Positions 43,126 to 56,900 of a DNA stretch of 64,000 nt are shown in pieces. The position numbers and the translations under genes are program-made. Source of the stretch: Clarkia xantiana subsp. parviflora (Eukaryota; Streptophyta; Magnoliopsida; Myrtales; Onagraceae); contig JAPTYO010000005.1 in NCBI GenBank assembly GCA_036873135.1, positions 20,032,166 through 20,096,165 of the forward strand. The letters are read 5' to 3'. Under the pieces are notes generated by a model, which saw only the letters and a program-made list of their open reading frames with translations, made no database searches and was not told where the DNA came from. Position 1 is the stretch's first letter, and the number at the start of each line of letters is the position of its first letter.

Positions 43126-44102
43126 ATGGATTGCATACAACAAGTAGCTATGCCTCCTAAGCACACCTACGACGCTCATCGATAAGGCTCATACAACGAC
43201 ATCTATGGTAACAAGCATTAGATATCGTTTAAATATTTTCTGAGTATTTTAACATGTTTGCAGACAATGACCGACGGCCTATAAATGATGCTCAACAATA
43301 CATCGCCTAAGCTATCCTTACCAACATACAACCATTAAAGTCAACGCGCATAGCAAAGTCAACGCGCATAGCAAAATCAACGCGCATAGCAAAGTCAACG
43401 CGCATAGCAAAATTGATACGTGCAACAAGTGGCCAACATCCCAAGAAGCTATTATGCAAGCGGTGCGACTAATGTGACGAACCGCGAAGATCAAACACGA
43501 CAACACTTAAGAAAATATTTTTCTAAGGTATCAAGGCAACAAACGACTACTTCCAAGAGATTCCTTGATGATAAGGATCAAACGAGTAATTCACCTACAC
43601 CCACGCCTAAGTGCTTACGGTATACTCTGCCCTCTTCTAAGTATTTATCTCTACGCACATGATTATTTCGGTATTACGCATATCTAATTCGTCGTTCTAC
43701 ATGCATGTTCGCATATCGCATGATTCATGATTTACTAATCGCTAAGTCATTTTAGAGTATACGGATTATATTTCTAGCATCACATAATTACGTACTTGTC
43801 ATAACCGTTACTTATGCATGCATGTTGATAAAAGCATGACCGCATGACATGTTACTAATTGGTTATATCCCTAGCGGTCATCATGTTCGCACGTTACAAA
43901 TGCGCATTCTCTATTGCACTAACCGTGATGACAGGAAATAAAGTCACGCGGTCGGAAAATAAAAGGACGGACGAAATCAAGACTTCTACGTCCAACCAAC
44001 AATCGAAACCGGAAGGTTAGCGTCAAGCTCAAATTGGACGTGTATCCTGACTTAAAATAGAGTCAAGAAAGGTTTTAAACAGTTACTTGAATCGGGGGCA
44101 AG
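43126..44102 (+). other. 3' untranslated region and polypurine tract of family O
   Basis: AT-rich with no gene. A four-fold GTCAACGCGCATAGCAAA repeat (18 bp) lies at 43339-43410. The last ~130 bp are conserved with 12065-12200, and ATCGGGGGCAAG at 44091-44102 is the polypurine tract. Confidence 0.65.
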
Positions 44103-44940
44103 TGATGGATATGTGTCCAATTCGAGTTCGTATTTATGTTTCGGGCCTCGTAAACACGTCAATATTACATAACGGCTTGTAAAACGTCTCCCAAGGGTCA
44201 AAACGGTCCGGAAGCGCGTTACGCGCGTCCGGACCAGACCACCGGAGGTCCGGATTGCGTGGCAAGCCGGACCTCGCCGAATTGCCGAAATTCGACGAGG
44301 TCCGGATTGCACTACGGGTATAGCGCGATTACCGTTTACGCGATTACCGTTACGTGTAGAGAAGTCAAGTTCGCACATTGCCAATATGGATGACGGTTAC
44401 CGCTTGCTTTTGAACCGTCATCAAACCGCATGAAAATCGGGTCCGGTCCCAAGGAAGCCTATAAATAGGAGGCCTTGGCCACCCATTTTCGCACATCCTC
44501 TCATTTGCCCAACTTTGGTATTTTGAGCTCTGACTTTTCTCTAGAAATAGTTTCTCTCTCTAAGATTACCTTTTTAGCCCTATAGTGACTTAGGCATCGG
44601 AGCGTGCTCCACCAGCACCACCCCCCCCCCCCCCTTCTCCGTGCTAGTACTGGCCCTTCGTGCAGGAACCGGCGCCTCGGACGCTCGGACTTGTGCACAG
44701 ACCACCGTTTCCCGAAACTCAGACGCCTCCTGAGACACAACCGCCTTTCGAAACTCAGACGCCTCCTAAGACACAACCGCCTTTCGAGACACAGACCTTT
44801 CCGAGACTCAGCGTTAAAACCAGACACTCGTCATCGGCACAAGGCGAAAATCTCTTTCAGACGAAGGGTGACAGCCCAGAATCCCGCTCAACCACTCAGA
44901 CAGACGCGTCCATACGACCCAGTTCATCCAGGACGCAACA
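44103..44940 (+). repeat. Family O 3' LTR
   Basis: 838 bp, TGATGG...CAACA. It carries a 36-bp tandem duplication (CGAAACTCAGACGCCTCCTG type) at about 44714-44785 and a C-run at 44621-44634, both different in the 5' LTR. TATA box at 44460-44467. It is followed by the ACCTC duplication and satellite sequence. Confidence 0.92.
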
Positions 44941-47900
44941 ACCTCCACCAAGTTTCACGCAATTATCTCGAGATACTATTTTTAATTTCCCGAGCTAAAA
45001 ACCCGAAAACTTAAAATATTCGTAAAAAATCACCAAATCGGCGGAACCAAGTTTTTTATTCCTTCTATCTTGTTATCCCAACATAATAGTGGAAACACAT
45101 CCAAAGAATCGATCGAAATGCAATTTTTAGTAATCGCCCACCAGCTATGCCAAGGCACTGTCGAGGCATGGAAAATCCCACAGCGAAGGCCGCTAGACAT
45201 GGGAATATCCCACAGCCATGGATGTCGGCGTGGGCAAGTGCTAGGAAAACGCACTCCCGATGCAACCATATCAGAATCGCTTAAAATTTTGTAGAAACAT
45301 CACTAGTTGTACCAAGAGCACCTCCACCAAGTTTCACGCAGTTATCTCGAGATACTATTTTTCTCAATTTCCCAAGCTAAAAACTCGAAAAGTTCAAATA
45401 TTCGTAAAAAATCACCAAATCAGCGGAACAAAGTTTTTGATTCCTTCTAACATATTTTCCCAACATAATAGTCGAACACATCCAAAAAATCGATCGAAAT
45501 GCGACTTTTAGTAACCGCCCACCCGTTATGCCAAGGCACTATCGAGGCATGGGAAAATCCCACAACCAAGGCCGCCTGGCATGGGAAAATCCCACAGCCA
45601 TGGATGTTGGCGTGGGCATGTGCTTGGCAAACACACTTCCGGCGCAACCATCTCGGAATCACTTCAAATTTTGTAGAGACATCACTAGTGGTATAAAAAG
45701 CACCTCCACCAAGTTTCACGCAATTATCTCGAGATACTATTTTTCTCGATTTCCCGAGCTAAAAACTCGAAAAGTTAAAATATTCGTAAATAATCACCAA
45801 ATCAGCGGAACCAAGTTATTGATTCCTTATATCATGTTTTCCCAACATAATAATCGAAACACATCAAAAGAATCGATAGAAATACAATTTTAATTATCAC
45901 CCACCCGCTATGCCAAGGTATTGTCGAGGCATGGGAAAATCCCACAACCAAGGCCGCTAGGCATGGAAAAATCCCACAGCCATGGATGTCGGCGTGGGCA
46001 AGTGCTTGGCAAACGCACTTTCGTCGCAACCATCTCAGAATCACTTCAAGTTTTGTAGAGGCATCACTATTGGTACCAAGAGCACCTCCACCAAGTTTCA
46101 CGCAATTATCTCGAGATACTATTTTTATCAATTAACCGAGCAAAAAACCCGAAAACTTCAAATATTCGTAAAAAATCACCAAATCAGCGGAACCAAGTTT
46201 TTGATTCCTTCTAACTTATTTTCCCCACATAATAGTCGAAACACATCCATAGAATCGATCGAAATGCAACTTTTAGTAATCGCACACCCGCTATACCAAG
46301 GCACTGTCGAGGCATGGCAAATCCCACAGCTAAGGCTGACAGGCATGGGATAATCCCACAACCATGGATGTCGGCGTGGGCAAGTGTTTGGCAAACGCAC
46401 TCTCGGCGCAACCATCTCAGAATCTCTTCAAATTTTGTAGAGACATCACTAGTTGTACCAAGAGCACCTCCACCAAGTTTCACGTAATTATCTCGAGATA
46501 CTATTTTTCTCAATTTCCCAAGTTAAAAACTAGAAAATTTCAAATATTCGTAAAAAATCAACAAATCATCGGAACCAAGTTTTTGATTCCTTTTATCTTA
46601 TTTTCCCAACATAATAGTCGATACACATCCAAAGAATCGATCTAAATGAAACTTTTAGTAATCGCCCACCCGCCATGCCAAGACACTGTCAAGGCATGGG
46701 AAAATCCCACAGCCAAGGCTGCCAGGCATGGGAAAATCACACAGCCATGGATGCCAGGCGTGGGCAAGTGCTTGGCAAACTAACTCCCGGCTCAACCATC
46801 TCAGAATCGCTTCAAATTTTGTTGGGGCATCACTAGTGGTACCAAGAGCACCTCCACCAAGTTTCACGCAATTATCTCGAGATACTATTTTTCTCAATTT
46901 CCCGAGCTAAAAACTCGAAAAGTTAAAATATTCGTAAAAAATCACCAAATCAGCGGAACCAAGTTATTGATTCCTTCTATCATGTTTTCCCAACATAATA
47001 GTCGAAACACATCTAAAGAATCGATAGAAATACAATTTTAATTATCACCCACCCGTTATGCCAAGGTATTGTCGAGGCATGGGAAAATCCCACAATCAAG
47101 GCCGCTAGGCATGGAAAAATCCCACAGCCATGGATGTCGGCGTGGGCAAGTGCTTGGCAAACGCACTTTCGTCGCAACCATCTCAGAATCACTTCAAGTT
47201 TTGTAGAGGCATCACTATTGGTACCAAGAGCACCTCCACCAAGTTTCACGCAATTATCTCGAGATACTATTTTTATCAATTAACCGAGCAAAAAACCCGA
47301 AAACTTCAAATATTCGTAAAAAATCACCAAATCAGCGGAACCAAGTTTTTGATTCCTTCTAACTTCTTTTCCCAACATAATAGTCAAAACACATCCAAAG
47401 AATCGATCGAAATGCAACTTTTAGTATTCGCACACCCGCTATGCCAAGGCACTGTCGAGGCATGGAAATCCCACAGCCAAGGCTGCCAGGCATGGGATAA
47501 TCCCACAGCCATGGATGTCGGCATGGGCAAGTGTTTGGCAAACGCACTCCCGGCGCAACCATCTCAGAATCTCTTCAAATTTTATAGAGACATCACTAGT
47601 TGTACCAAGAGCACCTCCACCAAGTGTCACGCAATTATCTCGAGACACTATTTTTCTCGATTTCCCGAGCTAAAAACTAGAAAAGTTCAAATATTCGTAA
47701 AAAATCAACAAATCAGCAGAACCAAGTTTTTTATTCTTTTATATTATTTTCCCCACATAATAGTCGATACACATCCAACGAATCCATCGAAATGCAACTT
47801 TTAGTAATCGCCCACCCGCAATGCCAAGGCACTGTCAAGGCATGGGAAAATCACACAGCCATGGATGCCAGGCGTGGTCAAGTGCTTGGCAAACTAACTC

Positions 47901-50900
47901 CCGGCTCAACCATCTCAAAATCGCTTCAAATTTTGTTGGGGCATCACTAGTGGTACCAAGAGCACCTCCACCAAGTTTCACGCAATTATATCAATATACT
48001 ATTTTTCTCAATTTCCCGAGCTAAAAACCGAAAAGTTCAAATATTCGTAAAAAATCACCAAATCAGGGAACCAAGTTATTGATTCCTTCAATCTTGTTTT
48101 CCCAACATAATAGTCGAAACACATCTAAAGAATCGATCGAAATATAACTTTTAGCTATCACCCACCCGCTATGCCAAGGCACTGTCGAGGCATGGGAAAA
48201 TCCCACAACCAAGGCTGCCAGGAATGGGAAAATCCCACAGCCATGGATGTCGGCGTGGGCAAGTGCTTGGCAAACGCACTTCTGTCGCAATCATCTCAGA
48301 ATCACTTTAAATTTTGTAGAGACATCACTAGTGGTATCAAGAGCACCTCCACCAAGTTTCACGCAATTATCTCGAGATACGATTTTTCTCAATTTCCCGA
48401 GCTAAAAACTCGAAAAGTTCAAATATTCGTAAAAAATCACCAAATCAGCGCAACCAAATTTTTGATTCCTTCTATCTTGTTATCCCAACATAATAGTCGA
48501 AACATCTCCAAAGAATCTATCGAAATGCAACTTTTAGTAATCGCCCACCCGCTATGCCAAGGCACTGTCGAGGCATGGAAAATCCCACAGCCAAGGCAGC
48601 TAAGCATGGGAAAATCCCACAACCATGGATGTCGGCGTGGGCAAGTGATTGGAAAATGCACTCTCGGCGCAACCATATCGGAATCGCTTAAAATTTTGTA
48701 GGAACATCACTAGTTGTACCAAGAGCACCTCCACCAAGTTTCACGCAATTATCTCGAGATACTGTTTTTAATTTCTCGAGCTAAAAACCCGAAAACTTCT
48801 AATATTCGTAAAAAATCACCAAAACAGCGGAACCAAGTTTTTGATTCCTTCTAACATGTTTTCCCAACATAATAGTCGAAACACATCCAAAGAATCAATC
48901 GAAATGCAACTTTTAGTAATAGCACACCCGCTATGCCAAGGCACTGTCGAGGCATGGAAAATCCCACAGCCAAGGCTGCCAGGCATGGGATAAACCCACA
49001 GCCATGGATGTCTGCGTGGGCAAGTGTTTGGTAAACGCGCTCCCGGCGCAACCATCTCAGAATCGCTTCTAATTTTGTAGAGACATCACTAGTTGTACCA
49101 AGAGCACCTCCACCAAGTTTTACGCAATTATGTCGAGATATTATTTTTCTCAATTTCCCGAGCTAAAAACTAGAAAAGTTCAAATATTCGTAAAAAATCA
49201 ACAAATCAGCAGAACCAAGTTTTTGATTCCTTTTATCTTATTTTCCCAACATAATAGTCGATACACATCCAACGAATCGATCGAAATGTAACTTTTAGTA
49301 ATCGCCCACCCGCCATGCCAAGGCATTGTCAAGGCATGGGAAATTCCCACAGCCAAGGCTGCCAGGCATGGGAAAATCCCAAAACCATGGATGCAAGGCG
49401 TGGGCGACTGCTTGGCAAACCAACTCCCGGCTCAACCATCTCAGAATCGCTTCAAATTTTGTTGGGACGTCACTAGTGGTACCAAGAGCACCTCCACCAA
49501 GTTTCACGCAATTATCTCAAGATACTATTTTTCTCAATTTCCCTAGCTAAAAACCGAAAAGTTCAAATATTCGTAAAAAATCACCAAATCAGCGGAACCA
49601 AGTTATTGATTCCTTCTATCTTGTTTTCCCAACATAATAGTCGAAACACATCTAAAGAATCGATCGAAATATAAATTTTAGTTATCACCCACCCGCTATG
49701 CCAAGGCACTGTCGAGGCATGGGAAAATCGCACAACCAAGGCCGCCAGGAATGGGAAAATCCCACAGCCATGAATGTTGGCGTGGGCAAGTGCTTGGCAA
49801 ACGCACTTCTGTCGCAATCATCTCAGAATCACTTCAAATTTTGTAGAGACATCACTAGTGGTACCAATAGCATCTCCACCAAGTTTCACGCAATTATCTC
49901 GAGATACGATTTTTCTCAATTTCCCGAGCTAAAAACTCGAAAAAGTTCAAATATTCGTAAAAAATCACCAATTCAGCGGAACCAAGTTTTTGATTCCTTC
50001 TATCTTGTTATCCCAACATAATTGTCGAAACATCTCCAAAGAATCGATCGAAATGCAACGTTTAGTAATCGCCCACCCGCTATGCCAGGGCACTGTCGAG
50101 GAATGGAAAATCCCACAGCCAAGGCTGCTAGGCATGGGAAAATCCCACAACCATGGATGTCGACGTGGGCAAGTGATTGGAAAATGTACTGTCGGCTCAA
50201 CCATATCGGAATCACTTAAAATTTTGTAGGGACATCACTAGTTGTACCAAGAGCACCTCCACCAAGTTTCACGCAATTATCTCGAGATACTATTTTTCTC
50301 AATTTCCCGAGCTAAAAACCGAAAAGTTCAAATATTCGTAAAAAATCACCAAATCAGCGGAAACAAGTTATTGATTCCTTCTATTTTATTTTCCCAACAT
50401 AATACTCGAAACACATCTAAAGAATCTATCAAAATATAACTTTTAGTTATCACCCACCCGCTACGCCAAGGCACTGTCGAGGCATGGGAAAATCCCACAA
50501 CCAAGGCCGCTAGGCATGGGAAAATCCCACAGCCATGGATGTTGGCGCGGGCAAGTGCTTGGCAAACGCACTTCTGTCGCAACCATCTCAGAATCACTTC
50601 AAATTTTGTAGAGACATCACTAGTGGTACCAAGAGCATCTCCACCAAGTTTCACGCAATTATCTCGAGATACTATTTTTCTAAATTTCCTGAGCTAAAAA
50701 CTCGAAAAGTTAAAATATTCGTAAAAAATCAACAAATCAGCGGATCCAAGTTTTTGATTCCATTTATCTTATTTTCCCAACATAATAGTCGAAACACATC
50801 TAAAGAATCGAACGAAATGCAACTTTTTGTAATCGCCCACCCGCTATGGCAAGGCACTATCGAGGCATGGAAAATCCCACAGCTAAGGCCGCTAGGCATG

Positions 50901-53900
50901 GGAAAATCCCACAGCCATGGATGTCGGCGTGGGCAAGTGATTGGAAAATGCACTCTCGGCGCAACCATATCGGAATTGCTTAAAATTTTGTAGAGACATC
51001 ACTAGTTGTACCAAGAGCACCTCCACCAAGTTTCACACAATTATCTCGAGATACTATTTTTCTCAATTTCCCGAGCTAAAAAACCCGAAAACTTCAAATA
51101 TTCGTAAAAAATCACCAAATCAGCGGAACCAAGTTTTTGATTCCTTCTAACATGTTTTCCCAACATAATAGTCGAAACACATCCAAAGAATCGATCGAAT
51201 GCAACTTTTAGTAATCGCACACCCGCTATGCCAACGCACTGTTGAGGAATGGCAAATCCCTCAGCAAAGGCAGCCAGGCATGGGATAATCCAAAGGTCAT
51301 GGATGTCGGCGTGGGTAAGTGTTTGGCAAACGCACTCACGGCGCAACCATCTCAGAATCGCTTCAAATTTTGTAGAGACATCACTAGTGGTACCAAGAGC
51401 ATCTCCACCAAGTTTCACGCAATTAACTCAATATACTATTTTTCTCAATTTCCCGAGCTAAAAACTAGAAAAGTTAAAATATTCGTAAAAAATCAACAAA
51501 TCAGCAGAACCAATTTTTTTATTCCTTTTATCTTATTTTCCCAACATAATAGTCGATACACATCCAACGAATCGATCGAAATGCAACTTTTAGTAATCAC
51601 CCACCCGCCATGCCAAGGCACTGTCAAGGCATGAGAAAAACCCACAGCCAAGGCTGCTAGGCATGGGTAAATCCCACAGCCATGGATGCCAGGAGTGGGC
51701 AACTGCTTGGCAAACGAACTCCCAGCTTAACCATCTCAGAATCGCTTCAAATTTTGTTGGGACATCACTAGTGGTACCAAGAGCACCTCCACCAAGTTTC
51801 ACGCAATTATCTCAAGATACTATTTTTCTCAATTTCTCGAGCTAAAAACCGAAAAGTTTAAATATTCGTAAAAAATCACCAAATCAGCGGAACCAAGTTA
51901 TTAATTCCTTCTATCATGTTTTCCCAACATAATAGTCGAAACAGATCCAAAGAATCGATCGAAATGCAACTTTTAGTAATCGCCCACCCGCTATGCCAAG
52001 GCACTGTCGAGGCATGAAAAATCTCACAGCCAAGGCCGTTAGGCATGGGAAAATCCCATAGCCATGGATGTTGGCGTGGGAAAGTTCTTGGAAAACGCAC
52101 TCCCGACGCAACCATATCGGAATCGCTTAAAATTTTGTAGAGACATCACTAGTTGTACCAAGAGCACCTCCACCAAGTTTCACGCATTTATCTCGAGATA
52201 ATATTTTTCTCAATTTCCCGAGCTAAAAACCTGAAAACTTCAAATATTCGTAAAAAATAACCAAATTAGCGGAACCAAGTTTTTGATTCCTTCTAACATG
52301 TTTTCATAATATAATAGTGTAAACATATCCAAAGAATTGATCGAAATGCAACTTTTAGTAATCGCACACCCGCTATACCAAGGCACTGTCGAGGCATGGC
52401 AATTCCCACAACCAAGGCTGCCAGACATAGGATAATCCCATAGCCATGGATGTCGGAGTGGGCAAGTGTTTGGCAAACGCACTCCCGGCGCTACCATCTC
52501 AGAATCGCTTCAAATTTTGTAGAGACATCACTAGTTGTACCAAGACCACCTCCACCAAGTTTCACGCAATTATCTCGAGATACTATTTTTCTCAATTTTC
52601 CGAGCTAAAAACTAGAAAAGTTCAAATATTCGTAAACAATCAACAAAGCAGCGGAACCAAGTTTTTGATTACTTTTATCTTATTTTCCCAACATAATAGT
52701 CGATACACAAACAACGAATCGATCGAAATGCAACTTTTAGTAATCGCCCACCCGCCATGCAAGGGCACTGTCAAGGCATGAGAAAATCCCTCAGCCAAAG
52801 CTGCCAGGCATGGAAAAATCCCACAGCCATGGATGCTAGGCGTGGGCAAGTGTTTGGCAAACGCACTCCCGGTGCAACCATCTCAGAATCTCTTCAAATT
52901 TTGTTGGGACATCACTAGTTGTACCAAGAGCACCTCCACCAAGTTTCACGCAATTATCTCGAGACACTATTTTTCTCGATTTCCCGAGCTAAAAACTAGA
53001 AAAGTTCAAATATTCGTAAAAAATCAACAAATCAGCAAAACCAAGTTTTTTATTCTTTTATATTATTTTCCCCACATAATAGTCGATACACATCCAACGA
53101 ATCCATCGAAATGCAAATTTTAGTAATCGCCCACCCGCAATGCCAAGGCACTGTCAAGGCATGGGAAAATCACACAGCCATGGATGCCAGGCGTGGTCAA
53201 GTGCATGGCAAACTAACTCCCGGCTCAACCATCTCAAAATCGCTTCAAATTTTGTTGGGGCATCACTAGTGGTACCAAGAGCACCTCCACCAAGTTACAC
53301 GCAATTATATCAAGATACTATTTTTCTCAATTTCCCGAGCTAAAAACCGAAAAGTTCAAATATTCGTAAAAAATCACCAAATCAGGGAACCAAGTTATTG
53401 ATTCCTTCAATCTTGTTTTCCCAACATAATAGTCGAAACACATCTAAAGAATCGATCGAAATATAACTTTTAGCTATCACCCACCCGCTATGCCAAGGCA
53501 CTGTCGAGGCATGGGAAAATCCCACAACCAAGGCTGCCAGGAATGGGAAAATCCCACAGCCATGGATGTCGGCGTGGGCAAGTACTTGGAAAACGCACTT
53601 GTGTCGCAATCATCTCAGAATCACTTCAAATTTTGTAGAGACATCACTAGTGGTATCAAGAGCACCTCCACCAAGTTTCACGCAATTATCTCGAGATACG
53701 ATTTTTCTCAATTTCCCGAGCTAAAAACTCGAAAAGTTCAAATATTCGTAAAAAATCACCAAATCAGCGCAACCAAATTTTTGATTCCTTCTATCTTGTT
53801 ATCCCAACATAATAGTCGAAACATCTCCAAAGAATCGATCGAAATGCAACTTTTAGTAATCGCCCACCCGCTATGCCAAGGCACTGTCGAGGCATGGCAA

Positions 53901-56900
53901 ATCCCACAGCCAAGGCTGCCAGGCATGGGATAAACCCACAGCCATGGATGTCTGCGTGGGCAAGTGTTTGGTAAACGCGCTCCCGGTGCAACCATCTCAG
54001 AATCGCTTCTAATTTTGTAGAGACATCACTAGTTGTACCAAGAGCACCTCCACCAAGTTTTACGCAATTATGTCGAGATATTATTTTTCTCAATTTCCCG
54101 AGCTAAAAACTAGAAAAGTTCAAATATTCGTAAAAAATCAACAAATCAGCAGAACCAAGTTTTTGATTCCTTTTATCTTATTTTCCCAACATAATAGTCG
54201 ATACACATCCAACGAATCGATCGAAATGTAACTTTTAGTAATCGCCCACCCGCCATGCCAAGGCATTGTCAAGGCATGGGAAATTCCCACAGCCAAGGCT
54301 GCCAGGCATGGGAAAATCCCAAAACCATGGATGCAAGGCGTGGGCAACTGCTTGGCAAACCAACTCACGGCTCAACCATCTCAGAATCGCTTCAAATTTT
54401 GTTGGGACGTCACTAGTGGTACCAAGAGCACCTCCACCAAGTTTCACGCAATTATCTCAAGATACTATTTTTCTCAATTTCCCTAGCTAAAAACCGAAAA
54501 GTTCAAATATTCGTAAAAAATCACCAAATCAGCGGAACCAAGTTATTGATTCCTTCTATCTTGTTTTCCCAACATAATAGTCGAAACACATCTAAAGAAT
54601 CGATCGAAATATAAATTTTAGTTATCACCCACCCGCTATGCCAAGGCACTGTCGAGGCATGGGAAAATCGCACAACCAAGGCCGCCAGGAATGGGAAAAT
54701 CCCACAGCCATGAATGTTGGCGTGGGCAAGTGCTTGGCAAACGCACTTCTGTCGCAATCATCTCAGAATCACTTCAAATTTTGTAGAGACATCACTAGTG
54801 GTACCAATAGCATCTCCACCAAGTTTCACGCAATTATCTCGAGATACGATTTTTCTCAATTTCCCGAGCTAAAAACTCGAAAAAGTTCAAATATTCGTAA
54901 AAAATCACCAATTCAGCGGAACCAAGTTTTTGATTCCTTCTATCTTGTTATCCCAACATAATTGTCGAAACATCTCCAAAGAATCGATCGAAATGCAACT
55001 TTTAGTAATCGCCCACCCGCTATGCCAGGGCACTGTCGAGGAATGGAAAATCCCACAGCCAAGGCTGCTAGGCATGGGAAAATCCCACAACCATGGATGT
55101 CGACGTGGGCAAGTGATTGGAAAATGTACTGTCGGCTCAACCATATCGGAATCACTTAAAATTTTGTAGGGACATCACTAGTTGTACCAAGAGCACCTCC
55201 ACCAAGTTTCACGCAATTATCTCGAGATACTATTTTTCTCAATTTCCCGAGCTAAAAACCGAAAAGTTCAAATATTCGTAAAAAATCACCAAATCAGCGG
55301 AAACAAGTTATTGATTCCTTCTATTTTATTTTCGCAACATAATACTCGAAACACATCTAAAGAATCTATCAAAATATAACTTTTAGTTATCACCCACCCG
55401 CTACGCCAAGGCACTGTCGAGGCATGGGAAAATCCCACAACCAAGGCCGCTAGGCATGGGAAAATCCCACAGCCATGGATGTTGGCGCGGGCAAGTGCTT
55501 GGCAAACGCACTTCTGTCGCAACAATCTCAGAATCACTTCAAATTTTGTAGAGACATCACTAGTGGTACCAAGAGCATCTCCACCAAGTTTCACGCAATT
55601 ATCTCGAGATACTATTTTTCTAAATTTCCTGAGCTAAAAACTCGAAAAGTTAAAATATTCGTAAAAAATCAACAAATCAGCGGATCCAAGTTTTTGATTC
55701 CATTTATCTTATTTTCCCAACATAATAGTCGAAACACATCTAAAGAATCGAACGAAATGCAACTTTTTGTAATCGCCCACCCGCTATGGCAAGGCACTAT
55801 CGAGGCATGGAAAATCCCACAGCTAAGGCCGCTAGGCATGGGAAAATCCCACAGCCATGGATGTCGGCGTGGGCAAGTGATTGGAAAATGCACTCTCGGC
55901 GCAACCATATCAGAATTGCTTAAAATTTTGTAGAGACATCACTAGTTGTACCAAGAGCACCTCCACCAAGTTTCACACAATTATCTCGAGATACTATTTT
56001 TCTCAATTTCCCGAGCTAAAAAACCCGAAAACTTCAAATATTCGTAAAAAATCACCAAATCAGCGGAACCAAGTTTTTGATTCCTTCTAACATGTTTTCC
56101 CAACATAATAGTCGAAACACATCCAAAGAATCGATCGAATGCAACTTTTAGTAATCGCACACCCGCTATGCCAACGCACTGTTGAGGAATGGCAAATCCC
56201 TCAGCAAAGGCAGCCAGGCATGGGATAATCCAAAGGTCATGGATGTCGGCGCGGGTAAGTGTTTGGCAAACGCACTCACGGCGCAACCATCTCAGAATCG
56301 CTTCAAATTTTGTAGAGACATCACTAGTGGTACCAAGAGCATCTCCACCAAGTTTCACGCAATTAACTCAATATACTATTTTTCTCAATTTCCCGAGCTA
56401 AAAACTAGAAAAGTTAAAATATTCGTAAAAAATCAACAAATCAGCAGAACCAATTTTTTTATTCCTTTTATCTTATTTTCCCAACATAATAGTCGATACA
56501 CATCCAACGAATCGATCGAAATGCAACTTTTAGTAATCACCCACCCGCCATGCCAAGGCACTGTCAAGGCATGAGAAAATCCCACAGCCAAGGCTGCCAG
56601 GCATGGGTAAATCCCACAGCCATGGATGCCAGGCGTGGGCAACTGCTTGGCAAACGAACTCCCAGCTTAACCATCTCAGAATCGCTTCAAATTTTGTTGG
56701 GACATCACTAGTGGTACCAAGAGCACCTCCACCAAGTTTCACGCAATTATCTCAAGATACTATTTTTCTCAATTTCCCGAGCTAAAAACCGAAAAGTTTA
56801 AATATTCGTAAAAAATCACCAAATCAGCGGAACCAAGTTATTAATTCCTTCTATCATGTTTTCCCAACATAATAGTCGAAACAGATCCAAAGAATCGATC

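Larger units (their letters stand above)
28335..44940 (+). mobile_element. Family O: complete non-autonomous gag-only LTR retrotransposon, TSD ACCTC
   Basis: The target duplication ACCTC lies at 28330-28334 and 44941-44945. LTRs of 847 and 838 bp start TGATGG and end CAACA. Without the nested Tat element the length is about 8.77 kb. The internal order is a degenerate primer-binding site, gag (29231-31573), about 2.6 kb of non-coding sequence, an antisense gene remnant, a 66-bp minisatellite, a polypurine tract and the 3' LTR. No protease, RT, RNase H or integrase is present, so it would depend on proteins from another element. The Gag C-terminus resembles Tat-lineage Ty3/gypsy nucleocapsid. 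LTR copies differ by many substitutions and indels, so this insertion is older than the Tat element inside it. Confidence 0.92.

Noticed and set aside
42567..43185. Opposed frames of 184-199 codons rich in Met/Cys/His
   Set aside because: A 66-bp repeat is divisible by three, so any stop-free frame stays open on both strands.
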